The notes below the pieces were generated by a model. It saw only the letters and a list, made by a program, of their open reading frames with translations. It had not been told where the DNA came from and did not search any database. Shown here in pieces: positions 19,818 through 30,400 of a stretch of 64,000 nt of DNA (within the stretch, counting starts at the first letter, position 1; every line of letters starts with the position of its first letter). Origin of the DNA: Macrosoma leucophasiata (taxonomy: Eukaryota; Arthropoda; Insecta; Lepidoptera; Hedylidae); the NCBI GenBank assembly GCA_036365455.1, contig JAWQUS010000030.1, positions 20,418,001-20,482,000 on the forward strand, read 5' to 3'. The position numbers and the translations under genes were made by a program.

Positions 19818-20150
19818 TCATAATTTGTTATACCCGCGATTTCGTCCAAGTTGAATTTAACAAATTTGCAGACGGAGTCGTGGGCACAGCCTAGTATTAT
19901 ATAATTCATAAATAAAAGTACCATGAGTTACTCCATGAGCTATCTGCCACTGAAAGTGTTGCCTATATCGGTCCACCCGTTCCCGAGATTAATCTAAGTA
20001 GACAGACAGGCAAAAATTGTAAAAAAAAATGTTTTGATTTTTGTACCTTGTATACATGCCGTGTATATGTATAGTATAAAGCTGTTATATTTAATATATT
20101 ACAAAATCAGACACTCAATTTTATTTATTATTTATATATATGTTGTGTGT
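19818..20150 (+). mobile_element. Family G repeat, diverged
   Basis: 'cccgcgatttcgtcc', 'gagtcgtgggcacagcctag', 'ccgttcccgagattaatct' and a closing 'cactcaattttatttatt' follow the same order as at 26337-26650. Confidence 0.65.
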
Positions 20151-21054
20151 TGCAAAGAGTTTAGATGTATTGATGTGGTGAAATAGGGCTTTAAATTGCG
20201 ACTCTTAACTCATATTGCTTCACATAAAAAAATCTAAAAAATAGCACCTTTTCGGACGGCAACTGCCTACGTGCACTCAAGAATTCAAATATAATCATAC
20301 ATACAAAATCTTTTCCTCCTGTTTTCCAGTAAAACAGAGTTCGTTGGCACAATTAATGCTAATACATACAGATTCCCTGTATTACACCTCATTCTAAACA
20401 CTATCTATCAATGTCTGCGTGAAAACATTGTGGTTACAGCTGAAATACCTGAACTGAACTTTATTTGTGGTTAATAAGATTCAGATTCAGTTGTTAGGAA
20501 TGATGAAGCGGTTAATATAAGTGTCGAGTTGCATCATGCTCGGAGAGCAAGCTCAAGGGCAGTGAGACCTTTCCAGCGAATCTAGTATTCTGTTTACGTA
20601 TTGTTATAATGTGATATTATTTTGGTATCGATTTGGGAATATTCCGAAGGACTTTTGGAAGTCGGATGCCAGATGTTTCTAGTGTAAATTAGATAATATT
20701 CGGTATTTAGTAGGGAGATGCCTACACTGTTACAGATTGCATGACTGACTGTCTAGAGATGAGTCGGCTATATTTTTTGGAACGTGTTCTAACGAAGTTC
20801 CTTATCGCGTGGTACCCTGGCTAGGTACGCGTCACGAAAAATCCTCACGACAATTTTGCTATAGTGCGTAGAGCGCTCGGAGAGGGGACAGGCCGAGTAT
20901 GGGATGCGACTAATTCGTCCTCTCTCTCTCTCTCTCTATCTCTCGACAGTGACAAGCCACGCGACGCGCGTCTGCTGTGTATGCGTAGGTAGGTATATTG
21001 TTTTGTCGTGTTCATGTGTATGTATTTTTTTTTATTGTTAATATTTTTAAAAAT
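20151..21054. other. No gene seen; (TC)n microsatellite
   Basis: About 900 bp without coding signal. A (TC)n run occupies roughly 20918-20942. Confidence 0.4.
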
Positions 21055-21068
21055 AAGCAATTGGTTGT

Positions 21069-21504
21069 TTTATATTATTTCGCATTAACACACGCTTGTG
21101 AAATATATTTTATTTTTAAAGAAAAATGGAAAGAAAAATTTGACTTCAGGCGAGACTCGAACTCGCGACCTACTGGGAATCTAGTCCAGCCGCTCTTAGA
21201 AGTCGCTTAAAGAAGTCGCTTTTACCCTTAATAATAAACCCAATTATTAAGGGTAAAAGCGACTTCTGTACGATATTCAATAAACTGAAAAGTCTATTAT
21301 ATCGGTTGCCTAACTAGCATAGTTGGTAATAGATGGCGCTGCTGCTACCATAAAGCAATGCAATAGATGTGAAGGAAAGATTTGACAAATCGGGCAGGGC
21401 TTCAGTAGCTCAATTGGAAGAGCGGCTGGACTAGATTCCCAGTAGGTCGCGAGTTCGAGTCTCGCCTGAAGTCAAATTTTTCTTTCCATTTTTCTTTAAA
21501 AATA
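21069..21504 (+). mobile_element. Family B repeat with large inverted 5' arm
   Basis: Flanked by AAGCAATTGGTTGT at 21055-21068 and 21505-21518. The left part (21069-21197) is an antisense copy of the family's 3' region, including most of its tRNA-like fold. After a short junction (tcgcttaaagaagtcgc) the sense copy runs from 'attattaagggtaaaagcg' to 'ctttaaaaataaa'. The insertion is therefore an inverted dimer enclosed by one TSD. Confidence 0.85.
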
Positions 21505-21577
21505 AAGCAATTGGTTGTGAAAGTGATTCAGGAACTTCGTTCCAATCGGGTGTCCCACATGTGACACCTAAGACAGT

Positions 21578-21909
21578 TTTTTTTCTACTTTGTATTAGAA
21601 GTGGCAAGCTAGTTCACATTAATTGTGAGTGAATACTGTAACCCATTAAAATCTACTAAAAACTAGAGATATCACATATACGCCACTACACGTAGGTATC
21701 AATGTAGGTTCAAATGTGTGTACCACTCCTGAGTAGGAAGTTGTTATGCCTCTTTTTCGGATATTACAGGGCCATTAATTATCATCTACACACTACTACT
21801 TATATGAATTGAACACGATAGTGCTGGCAACTACCTACCTACTTAGATTAGGTAACGTGGTGGTGCCTACGCCCGCGAGCTCAGTCACTGACTCTCTACC
21901 ACCAGTAAA
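21578..21909 (-). mobile_element. Family D repeat with internal insertions
   Basis: Recognisable blocks ('tggcaagctagttcacatt', 'atattacagggcc', 'gaacacgatagtgctgg', 'ctctaccaccagtaaaa') are separated by extra sequence near 21655-21715 and 21790-21805. Confidence 0.75.
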
Positions 21910-22018
21910 AATGCATCTGCAGTTTGAATTCTGATTTTTGTGTAGATGTCTAAAGGCTGCAGTACTCACTTACCATCCATGAACTGCATGCTTGTCTGTC
22001 ACCTCCATTAAATAAAAT
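21910..22018 (+). mobile_element. Family D repeat, 3' third, subfamily 2
   Basis: 'atgcatctgcagtttgaatt' to 'cacctccattaaataaaat', with 'gtgtagatgtctaaaggc'. It lies tail-out against the preceding minus-strand copy. Confidence 0.75.
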
Positions 22019-22355
22019 AATATAAATGATTTCAAAATTTAAATGATGAAATAATCAACCAATTTACTACCGTGTTTTTCCGTGAAATGAGTAAGGTGAC
22101 TTAGTAACAACATTTAGGACTTATCAGCGTGATTGGCAAGTTCTATATTACTCAGTTTAAGTTCTTTTTTCCTGTTTGATATCATCATTTATCAAAATCT
22201 TGAGAATGTTTCCGGATGATTCATATACATGGGTAAGTACGCAAGGAAAATTTCTGCAAATAAGAGATAAAGAAATGATGTCTACAAAATGTCAAAACCA
22301 AAAATTTAAGGTACAAAGAATAACAATATCAACATTCGCCTTGATTTGTTCGTAA
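22019..22355. other. No gene seen
   Basis: AT-rich unique sequence. Confidence 0.35.
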
Positions 22356-22669
22356 CGTAACTTCACGCCTGTAATCCCCGAAGGGGTAGGCAGAGGTAAA
22401 TGCATGCATAAAATCATACATGCAAACACCCACGACTCGCCGGTTACGTTTTGGCCCATGTAACAGGTGGCGAACCTGTTGCCATCTCCGGGCACATTAC
22501 CAAACTCCGGGGTACTGGGCAACTTCCAGAAAATGGAAAAATCCCAATAGAAGCAGAGATAAATAATTTTAAACCGTTATCTCCAATATCCCCCGACCCG
22601 GGCATCGAACCCAGGACCTCCAGCGTAATAGTAGTGGCCTGCTACCACTACGCTACTGAGGCAGTTCGT
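22356..22669 (-). mobile_element. Family C SINE, near full length
   Basis: Runs from 'gtaacttcacgcctgtaatc' to the head 'cactacgctactgaggcag'. The minus-strand B box is 'gggttcgatgcccg'. Confidence 0.85.
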
Positions 22670-22839
22670 TCGTTGATTTGTTCGTAATAGTATAAATCGT
22701 ATTTCGCAATAACACAGGCTAGTAAAATATATTTTTACAAATTATTCTTTCCATTTTTTAAAAAAATATATTTCGCTAGCATGACATGTGTTTTTGCGAA
22801 ATAATATGACAATAATAACAGTAAGTTATTTGGCATGCC

Positions 22840-23225
22840 ATAATCGCCATGCTTGGCAGGTGGATTGGCGATCGCAGTGGCGGTAGTTTTATCGTTTTTT
22901 TTATGTAATAGAAATAGAAATAGAAAATATTTTTATTTCGAATAGATCTTTACAGATACTTTCAAAACGTCAATAAATCATAAACTACCTAGAGCGAATA
23001 ACCATTACATATAGTAAAAGCAAAATCATATATTAATAGAAAATTAAAAAATAAAATTTAAACTATTTGGTTAAAACATAATAATCATAAAATTTTTTCA
23101 ATTCCTTCAATGATAATAAATGAAGAAAAACAAAAACTTATTCGTCAAGATCAATGTTATTCACTTAGCAGAGTTCCAAGTGCAGTCACTACTGAGAAGA
23201 ACTCCGCTACCCAACAAACTCAATG
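22840..23225 (-). mobile_element. Family E fragment, then repeat N
   Basis: 22840-22893 is an E fragment (ggattggcgatcgcagtgg). Repeat N follows: 'tcaattccttcaatgataa', 'cacttagcagagttcca' and 'ctgagaagaactccgctacc', also seen at 32600-32767. N is A/T rich at its left side and may be a retroelement 3' end on the minus strand. Confidence 0.6.
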
Positions 23226-23480
23226 GATGTGGCAAACAAACATGCAGTTCACATTGATGTAAAGTGATGACTGCAGCCTATAGACACCCACACAATGACC
23301 AGAGGTCAAAATGCAGATGCGCTGCCACTCCTGAGGCATTAGGTGTTATGCCTCTGTGCCGGAAATTACAGGGCCGTACTCTACCACCTGACCGGAACAC
23401 GATAGTGCTGAACACTACCATTTAGCGGCAAGTAAATTAGGTAATGCCTACGCCTGCGAGCTCCGTCACTGGAGCTCTAC
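23222..23480 (-). mobile_element. Family D repeat, subfamily 1
   Basis: 'gatgtggcaaacaaacatgc' to 'ctccgtcactggagctctac'. About 8 bp (cggtggtg) is lost after 'aggtaatg'. Confidence 0.9.
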
Positions 23481-23769
23481 AAAAAGAAACTTATTTATCT
23501 TATGTTACTTTGATGATTGTCGTAAGTTTATTATATAATTTTCTCTGATGCAATAAGTATGTGACATAATAATATGTAGTTTCCGGCCCCGTGGGTAAGA
23601 TGATGCAATATCTGCATCAGACAGTCCTCATGAACTACTTCTTCTACTGGTCACCTCGTGCGAGTGACACACCTCCTTGCGGCAGTGACAGTGAACTGTG
23701 TTATCAAAGGTCATTTACATATATTATAACCTTTGTTGGTATATTGCAAAAAAATGGGTTTTTATTGCG
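23481..23769. other. No gene seen
   Basis: An ATG frame of 77 codons at 23591-23824 runs into family B and is not supported. Confidence 0.35.
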
Positions 23770-23785
23770 ATTGTGGATTTTATTT

Positions 23786-24140
23786 TATTTTAAAGAAAAA
23801 TGGAAAGAAAAAAGAAAAATTTGACTTCAGGCGAGACTCGAACTCGCGACCTACTGGGAATCTAGTCCAGCCGCTCTTCCAATTGAGCTACTGAAGTCCT
23901 GCCCGATTTGTCAAATCTTTCCTTCACATTTATTACATTGCTTTATGGTAGCAGCAGCGCCATCTATTACCAACTATGCTAGTTCGGCAACCGATATAAT
24001 AGACTTTGCAGTTTATTGAATACCGTAAAGAAGTCGCTTTTACCCTTAAAAAGCGACTTCTTTACGATATAAAGAAGTCGCTTTTTAAGGGAAAATAAAA
24101 TATATTTCACAAGCATGCGAAATAATAAAAAAAAAAAACA
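23786..24140 (-). mobile_element. Family B repeat with 16-bp TSD
   Basis: Flanked by ATTGTGGATTTTATTT at 23770-23785 and 24141-24156. Read on the minus strand it starts with 'tattatttcgcatgcttgtg', then a triple run of 'cgacttcttta'/'aaagaagtcg' (24024-24091), then the sense body, tRNA-like fold and 3' end. The two 18-bp arms CGTAAAGAAGTCGCTTTT and its complement form a hairpin with a 7-base loop. Confidence 0.85.
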
Positions 24141-24156
24141 ATTGTGGATTTTATTT

Positions 24157-24489
24157 CAAATAAATGTTAAGGGTTACATCTATAGTCTTACGGTCTTATT
24201 CATAAAAAGTTATAACACCTCTAGGAGCTCGCTATAGTATGCTTTAGGAAAAACGTTATTACTTAATATAACATATAGCATTTTAGCGCTAAAGCATTCT
24301 ATTAAATTCATTTTAAAGTTATAGAGGCCAAAACCCTACTATTGTCACCTGTGACGATATTTTTTTTTCTTTTATTCGAAATTAGGTCATTTTCACACGT
24401 AATTTGCAGACAATTCGCTGTGTTTGGTCTTTGTTGGATCAATTTGTCCACTGAATTCCTTGCACTGGCAACATTTTGACTATGAAATA
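24157..24489. other. No gene seen
   Basis: AT-rich; no recognisable repeat. Confidence 0.35.
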
Positions 24490-24866
24490 AGAAGCGCGCA
24501 TGGCTCAGCGGCTGGTGTAGATCGTAAGCGATCTGCTAGTGCTTAACGCACTACGGGCGCGGTCGGGTAGTGTGATGGGTGACCGCTAGTGGCAAATTAA
24601 ATGCGGGTTTCCGTGCTTCGGAGGGCACGTTAAGCCGTCGGTCCCGGTTGCTATCGATGGATAGCAGTCGTTAAACCTTGTCGGAGGCCTTATGAACGGT
24701 TTGAAAACATCCGACAGTGGGTTGGCCACTAACCCACCCACCTCCACCAAGCCGCATTGGAGCAGCGTGGTGAAGTAAGCTCCAGGCCTCCTCCCAAAAA
24801 AGGGGAGAGACTCGTACCCAGCAGTGGGACGTATAATGGGTTGGCCATTATTATTATTATTATAAG
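24490..24866 (+). mobile_element. Family H SINE with 5S-like segment
   Basis: The segment around 24554-24592 ('gcgcggtcgggtagtg', 'gatgggtgaccgc') resembles the internal control region of 5S rRNA, a polymerase III promoter. The rest reads 'gtgcttcggagggcacgtta', 'gtcggaggccttatgaacgg' and 'cccagcagtgggacgtataa', with a (ATT)n tail at 24848-24863. A near-identical minus-strand copy is at 60020-60385. Confidence 0.65.
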
Positions 24867-25444
24867 ACCGTTAGTCTTAAGTTTGTATGTCCCGGGAAAG
24901 GTTGGCAGGGAAATCTACAACCTGCATGGCTTCATACATTTTGGTGTCATCAAGCACATGAAGGCATGCAAGTAGGTGAATTCTGTGATTCTGTATCTAG
25001 GAATGATTAAATTAAGAATATTATATTAAGATTTTAGGATTGAAAGAAAAATGGAATTAAATTTTCTACTTTAAGCTTCGGTTATTGCGATAAATAATAT
25101 TACAATTACAAGATACTAACATCATTATTTATGTTTCTTAACATAATAAAAATTGTATGTTTCTAAGTAATGGTTCCTTTAGTAACCCTTTCAGCTGTGG
25201 CTGCGGCTGATGTAAGAGCTTCATCACCTACTAGATAAGAGGTAACTACCGGATGATGCAAGCCATCACTACCCGCTGTCATAATGTGAGGTCAGTCGTA
25301 GTTGGCACGTGGCGTCTAGCTTAGGTCTGATTAATTACAGTAATATTCCCACATCTACGCTTAATTGATGCAATAAAAGAGATTATGTTAATAATCTATC
25401 TACTTTCTTAGCTTGTAGAGAAAAATGTATTGTTTTATGCGTTG
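24867..25444. other. No gene seen
   Basis: Unassigned. The short frame from 24757 belongs to the family H tail. Confidence 0.35.
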
Positions 25445-26205
25445 GGGGGCGTCCATAAATTACGTGAGATGTTTAAGGGGGGGAGGGGGTCGAGACAAAT
25501 CTCGTCTAATCTTACATTGGGGAAAGAAGGGGTCTCGGCAAATATCACGCAATTTTTTTTCTGATTGAAACAAAGAATTATACTGGTGGTAGAGCTCCAG
25601 TGACAGAGCTCGCGGGCGTAGGCACCACCGCATTACCTAATTTACTTGCCGCTAAATGGTAGTGTTCAGCACTATCGTGTTCCGGTCAGGTGGTAATGTA
25701 CGGCCCTGTAATTTCCGGCACAGAGGCATAACACCTTAGGCCTCAGGGGTGGTAACGCATCTGCATTTTGGCCTTGGTCTTCATGTGGGTGTCTATAGGC
25801 TGCAGTCATCACTTAACATCAATGTGAACTGCATGCTTGTTTGCCACTTCCATTACATAAAAAAAAAAAAAAAAAAGAAATGTACTTAAGTACTATTTTC
25901 GCGCGGGCTGAATTGGAGTAGATATTTTTTTTTAATCGCAATAGTTTAGATTTAAGTACTCTATTGTTTAATCTTTTCACACTTATAGCTATCAGCAATA
26001 TTAATTTCTTGTCTTAACTAGTGGTAAATAAAATGAAGTTTTCGATAAAAATCCAACGCGTTTACATACTTACATTTTGAAAAATCTCACGCGAGTTTGG
26101 GGGACGGGGGAGGGGGTTGAATAAAATCTCACGACATCTCACCAGGGGGGAGGGAGGGACAGAAAAACGAAAAAAAAACACCTCACGTAATTTATGGACG
26201 CCCCC
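25445..26205. mobile_element. G-rich TIR element K with nested SINE
   Basis: Inverted termini GGGGGCGTCCATAAATTACG (25445) and its complement ending at 26205, with TTG on both outer sides (25442-25444 and 26206-26208). Next to each terminus lie G runs (gggggggagggggtc; ggggggagggaggg). No transposase frame, so this is a non-autonomous (MITE-like) element. A full family D copy is nested in it. Confidence 0.7.
25579..25876 (+). mobile_element. Family D repeat, full length, reference copy
   Basis: The most complete copy: starts 'tatactggtggtagagctcc', passes the GAGCTC hairpin, subfamily 1 markers and 'catgcttgtttgccacttcc', and ends 'attacat' plus an A17-type tail at 25858-25876. The A tail supports retrotransposition. 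No polymerase III A/B boxes of tRNA type are visible. Confidence 0.9.
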
Positions 26206-26336
26206 TTGCTAAGCACACCGCTGGAACGATTTTGATATTTGCTGTTGTCTTTTTTTGCTAGGGGAGGAAAAATAAAGATATTTGAGCGGGAAGTTAGAAA
26301 ATCTAAAAACATAACAACCGCATTATTATTGTATAC

Positions 26337-26650
26337 TAGCTGGGCCCGCGACTTCGGCCGCGTTAGAATTTATCATTGTTCAGTATCTACCCGGACGAAG
26401 TCGTGGGCGCAGCTAGTATAAAAGTAACCTTAGTTACTCGTTATTACATCAGCTATCTACCAGTGAAAGTCCCGTCAAAATCGGTGAAGCCGTTCCCGAG
26501 ATTAGCGGGAACAAACAGACAGACAAAAATTGTAAAAAATGTTGTTTTGGTGTATATACCGTGTATACATATATATTCACTCAGTATAAAGCGGTTATTT
26601 TTATATTACAAACAGGCACTCCAATTTGATTTATTTGTATAGATGTATAG
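26337..26650 (+). mobile_element. Family G repeat, unbroken copy
   Basis: 'actagctgggcccgcgactt' through 'cagtatctacccggacgaag', 'ccgttcccgagattagcggg', (CAGA)n, 'ataccgtgtatacatata' and 'agcggttatttttatatta' to 'ccaatttgatttatttgta'. It contains a 60-codon frame that is not conserved between copies. Confidence 0.7.
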
Positions 26651-27116
26651 ATGTAAGTAATGTATGACCTCGTAAGAACTATCACAGAAACCTTAGTTGT
26701 TATGTACCTATTTACTACTATTTACATTACTACCTAACCGGTACACGATAGAGCTATTTGGCGGCAGATTTATTAGGTAATGCGGTGGTGCTCCTACCAC
26801 CAGTAAAATATAACTTAAATAAATACTAATTATGTTATCAATTATAATTGCAAAAGGAATATTTCTTAAGTAAATACGTTAATCATTACGTTAATTATTG
26901 ATACTTTTAATGTGAATACAAAGAGGAAAAATATTTTTAAATGAAACAGTAAAACGTTAACCAGTTTGTGACTAATATCAGGTGTATGATACAGTCTTGC
27001 ATCATTCAGGCAACAATTGCATGATGCAAGGTGGTGTGGTCGTGTGTGACGTGTACAGCTCTGTAATTTCCGGCACAAAAGCATAATACCTTAGACCTCA
27101 GGAGTGGCAACGCATC
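26651..27116. mobile_element. Two family D fragments
   Basis: 26725-26808 (minus) keeps 'cctaaccggtacacgatag' and 'cggcagatttattaggtaat', subfamily 2. 27043-27116 (plus) keeps 'tgtaatttccggcacaaaag' and 'cctcaggagtggcaacgca'. The 220 bp between them shows nothing recognisable. Confidence 0.6.
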
Positions 27117-27672
27117 TTTTTTATGTAATGAAAGAGGGAAACAAGCACGCAGTTCACATTGCTGTTAAGTGATGACTGCAGCCTATAGACATCCACACTA
27201 AGACCATAGGTCAAAATGCACATGCGTGACCACCCCTGAGGCCTAAGGTGTTATACCTCTGCGCCGGAAATTAGAGAGCCGTACATTATCACCTGATTGA
27301 AACAGCTGAACACTACGATTTAGCGGCAAATATATTGGCCTTTGGAACTCTGCCGGTGAATGACAAAGAATGACTATATTTCTTTTCTTTTTTCTCTTTG
27401 TTATCAGTTTGTAAAGGGGAAATGAGACATTCTACTGATATACTTTTTACATTACTATATTATATTTAGTATCATCTTAGTGATATTCTTAACTATACAT
27501 ATATTTTTTATCTTGTTTGACATGTTTATCAATTGTTATTCACTTTAATTTATTTTGTTTGTTTTTGACGTGTCATAAGAGGCCTGTCACCCTAAATGAA
27601 TAAATGAGTTTCTGATAATGCGGTGGTGCATTCGCCTCCGAGCTCCGTCACTGGAGCTCTACTACCAGTAAA
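27117..27672 (-). mobile_element. Family D repeat split by a family J piece
   Basis: 27117-27340 ends at 'gcggcaaatatattgg'. 27613-27672 resumes with 'taatgcggtggtgcattcg'. Removing 27341-27612 restores the D order. Confidence 0.75.
27341..27612 (+). repeat. Family J 3' region inserted in D
   Basis: 'actctgccggtgaatgacaa' matches the end of the J copy at 55533-55830. The continuing AT-rich part (caattgttattcacttta) matches 56095-56120. Confidence 0.6.
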
Positions 27673-27916
27673 ATTTACTTATCGTTTCGGGAATAGTTAC
27701 CGCGACCTCAATTAATCGAAAAAGTTAGCTGATAAATAGTATGACTACTATCGATAGTATGATGCAAGGTGGCGCGGCACTATGACATGTGTCGAAGGCG
27801 GACGCAGTAGACCGTGACGTCGCATTGGCGACTGGAAGTCTAGAAAAAATATATGTATGTCGGCATACAATCTCCGGACATCTAGGTAGTGTTATCTGTG
27901 TGTCTTTTCCTTAAGC
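27673..27916. other. No gene seen
   Basis: No gene and no repeat that I recognise. Confidence 0.3.
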
Positions 27917-28467
27917 CGACATGTAATTATCACAGAAGCAGTATAGCTTAGACCTCAGGGGTAATCTAACCTTTGTGTAGTTAGAGATGGGTAATCACCC
28001 GGATTAAAAACCGACCATTGGCTTTTAACCCACTCATCACCCATTTCAATCTACCCACTATTTTCACCGGATGAAAACTAAATTCGTTAATTTTGCTAAT
28101 CATCTTCAATAGGCGGATATATCTGAGGAGTGAGATGTTAGCTAAGATTAGTGCGCTGGCGTCCGAGTTGCATTCTTAGCGACCCTTTCTTGGCATTGCA
28201 ATGAGCTTGTATTGCTAATTAGAGTATGGGCGTTTTGTGTTTGTCGGTTTCATCTGCGACCCAGGATTATAATATAGCGATCTGATATTGTTTTAACCTG
28301 TACGACCTTGGCTTGGACACTTGATTGACTGAATTTGGAACGAAACTAGGTTAAAACCGAATGGTCGGTTTTAATCCGGGTGATTTCCCATCTCTGTGTA
28401 GTTGCCTAAAGGATGATCTTGCAGTCATCACTTACCATAAATAAACTGCATGTTTATTTGCCAACAT
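27917..28467 (+). mobile_element. Family D repeat split by a hAT-like element
   Basis: 27917-27982 ('taattatcacagaagcagta') and 28404-28467 ('gcagtcatcacttaccat') flank the insertion. Confidence 0.65.
27983..28395. mobile_element. hAT-like MITE with 8-bp TSD
   Basis: A 413-bp element with inverted termini of about 38 bp (AGAGATGGGTAATCACCCGG and its near-exact complement). It is flanked by perfect 8-bp repeats GTGTAGTT at 27975-27982 and 28396-28403. An 8-bp duplication is the hallmark of hAT-type transposition. No transposase is present. Confidence 0.85.
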
Positions 28468-29147
28468 CATTATATTTATTTATAGGTAAGATCCTTTCTT
28501 CGGACAGCTGCACGTGCAACGTGTAAGTTAGTAGGTAATTCATAAAATATAATCGAAAAGCAATAAAATACATTTCATTGTTATACAATAAAGAGTCGTG
28601 AATTAACGAAGTTTCCAGTAATGATGAAGGTCGAACTGATAGCGTAGCTATATAAACAGCGACAAGTGCAAGTAGATTTGTGAAGTGAGTAGAAATATGT
28701 TAAGCTACTTAGGTTCTATTTAATACGGGACGTAAAAAATTGTGACTCTCTTTTATGAAAATTGGGCGGATGGAGGAGTATGAAATTTGGCACAAATAAA
28801 GTTTATTTGTAATACAGTTAACAATTTGCAATTCAATTACAAACAATTCCAAAAATACCGACTTTCAAATTATTTATTTTATAGTCTTTTGAAAATGACT
28901 AATAGTTTGTACAGTGTTAACAATTGGACCCAGAAATGTATGGAACAGTATCATTCTCCTATGTACTTTATACAATTATTCTCATATTATTTATACAAAT
29001 ATTTCTCCTTTGTTCTGCACTTATCCTAGATATTTATATCTAGGAGAAGTTCTGGGTACTGTGTGATGATGGGTTAACCAGTAACGATTTTACGGGCCTG
29101 AAAATTACTTGTCTCCTTTGAATAGTTAAATCAATAAATAAAAAAGA
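28468..29147. other. No gene seen
   Basis: AT-rich. The 80-codon frame at 28787-29029 has no recognisable features. A short inverted pair (cctagatatttatatctagg, 29027-29046) is present. Confidence 0.35.
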
Positions 29148-29565
29148 GAGAGATGAGATCTTTGCGCAAGGTCTGCGGTATATCACTCACCGATTGCGTT
29201 CGTAATGAAGATGTAAGAAAGAGACTTTGTGTATGATAGTATCGGTGTAAAAATGAAAAAACGCATGCTCCGATGGTTCGGGCTTATAGAAAGAATGTCG
29301 AATGAGCGAATGACTAAACAGATATACAATGCGAATGTGGATGGTTGCAGAGGCCCAGAAAGACCAAGACTGACCTACCATGACCAAATAGGTCGAGTTC
29401 TGTCTGATGGTGGGGTCAAAAGTCTTAGGAATCGGCGTGCATGTATGAAGAGAATGATGAAGGTAGACGAGGGACGAGAGGTTTGTCAGAACCGGGATAT
29501 CTGGCGCTCTACACTCTCTGCCTACCCCGTTAGGGACCTGGCGTGAAAATACAAAAAAAAAATTA
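29148..29565 (+). pseudogene. LINE X 3' coding fragment, young
   Basis: Very similar to 52861-53255 of the larger LINE X copy. The frame 29229-29546 reads 'MKKRMLRWFGLIERMSNER' and continues to 'RRACMKRMMKVDEGREV'. It is 5' truncated at 29148, and a 2-base deletion relative to the 52.9-kb copy (near 29232, 'gtgtatgatag' for 'gtgtgaatgatag') breaks the frame upstream. The tail is A-rich (29556-29566) instead of the (ATAC)n of the other copy. It contains none of the catalytic reverse transcriptase motifs. Confidence 0.8.
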
Positions 29566-29849
29566 AATAAAACATTACACATCTTTCTTTCTTTTCTTCC
29601 TCTTTTTTTCACTATGAATTTTGACAAAACACTAAATGACATTCACATTGTTAATGTCAAAATGTCAAACATACATATAACATATAACATACAACATGAT
29701 TAATGATCAAAATGATAATGTAAGAGTAATATAAGTTGTTACAAAAATACTTTTTTTTTCCTCTTTACTTAAGGAGCTTTATCGCTCACCGATTAAGCCG
29801 CTCCCAATTACATTATTTACTGTTATTAAAGTGTCAATATCGGAGATCG

Positions 29850-30400
29850 AGAGAGAAGGCACCACAGCGTTACCGTTTATGTCGCTAAATGAAAATGTTG
29901 AGCACTCGTGTTCCAGTTAGATGATAATGGATGGTCCCGTAGGTAATAACTATCGTAGAGGCAAAATACTTAAGCCTCAAGGATGGCCATCAATATGTCG
30001 ATGTCTGTAGCTAAAGTTTAACTGTCTCAGTAGCATAGTCTCAGTAGCCACTACTATTACGCTGGAGATCCTGGGTTCGATTCCTGGGTCGGGGGATATT
30101 AGAGATAACGGTTTAAAATCCTTTATCTCTGCTTCTATTGGAATTTTTCCATTTTCTGGAAGTTTCCCTGTACTCGGAGTTTGGTAATGTGCCCGGAGAT
30201 TGCAACAGGTTCGCCACCTGTTACATGGGCCAAAACGAGCGAGTCGTTTGCATGTATGATTGAATGCATGCATTTACCTCTGCCTACCCCTTCGGGGATT
30301 ACAGGCGTGAAGTTACGTACGTTGAAGTTACGATGTCTGTAGGCTGTAGAATTCACTTACCATTCATGTGAACTGCAGGCTAAATGTAAACCACCTTGAA
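29850..30400 (+). mobile_element. Family D repeat split by family C
   Basis: 29850-30010 ('aaggcaccacagcgttacc', 'cagttagatgataatgg', 'taactatcgtagaggc') and 30331-30385 ('ggctgtagaattcactta') are the two parts. Subfamily 2. Confidence 0.75.
30011..30330 (+). mobile_element. Family C SINE, complete, 12-bp TSD
   Basis: Bounded by CGATGTCTGTAG at 29999-30010 and 30331-30342. The 320-bp unit starts 'ctaaagtttaactgtctcag', carries A-box-like 'tagcatag' and B box 'gggttcgattcctggg', and ends 'gaagtta'. It defines the full length of family C. Confidence 0.9.
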
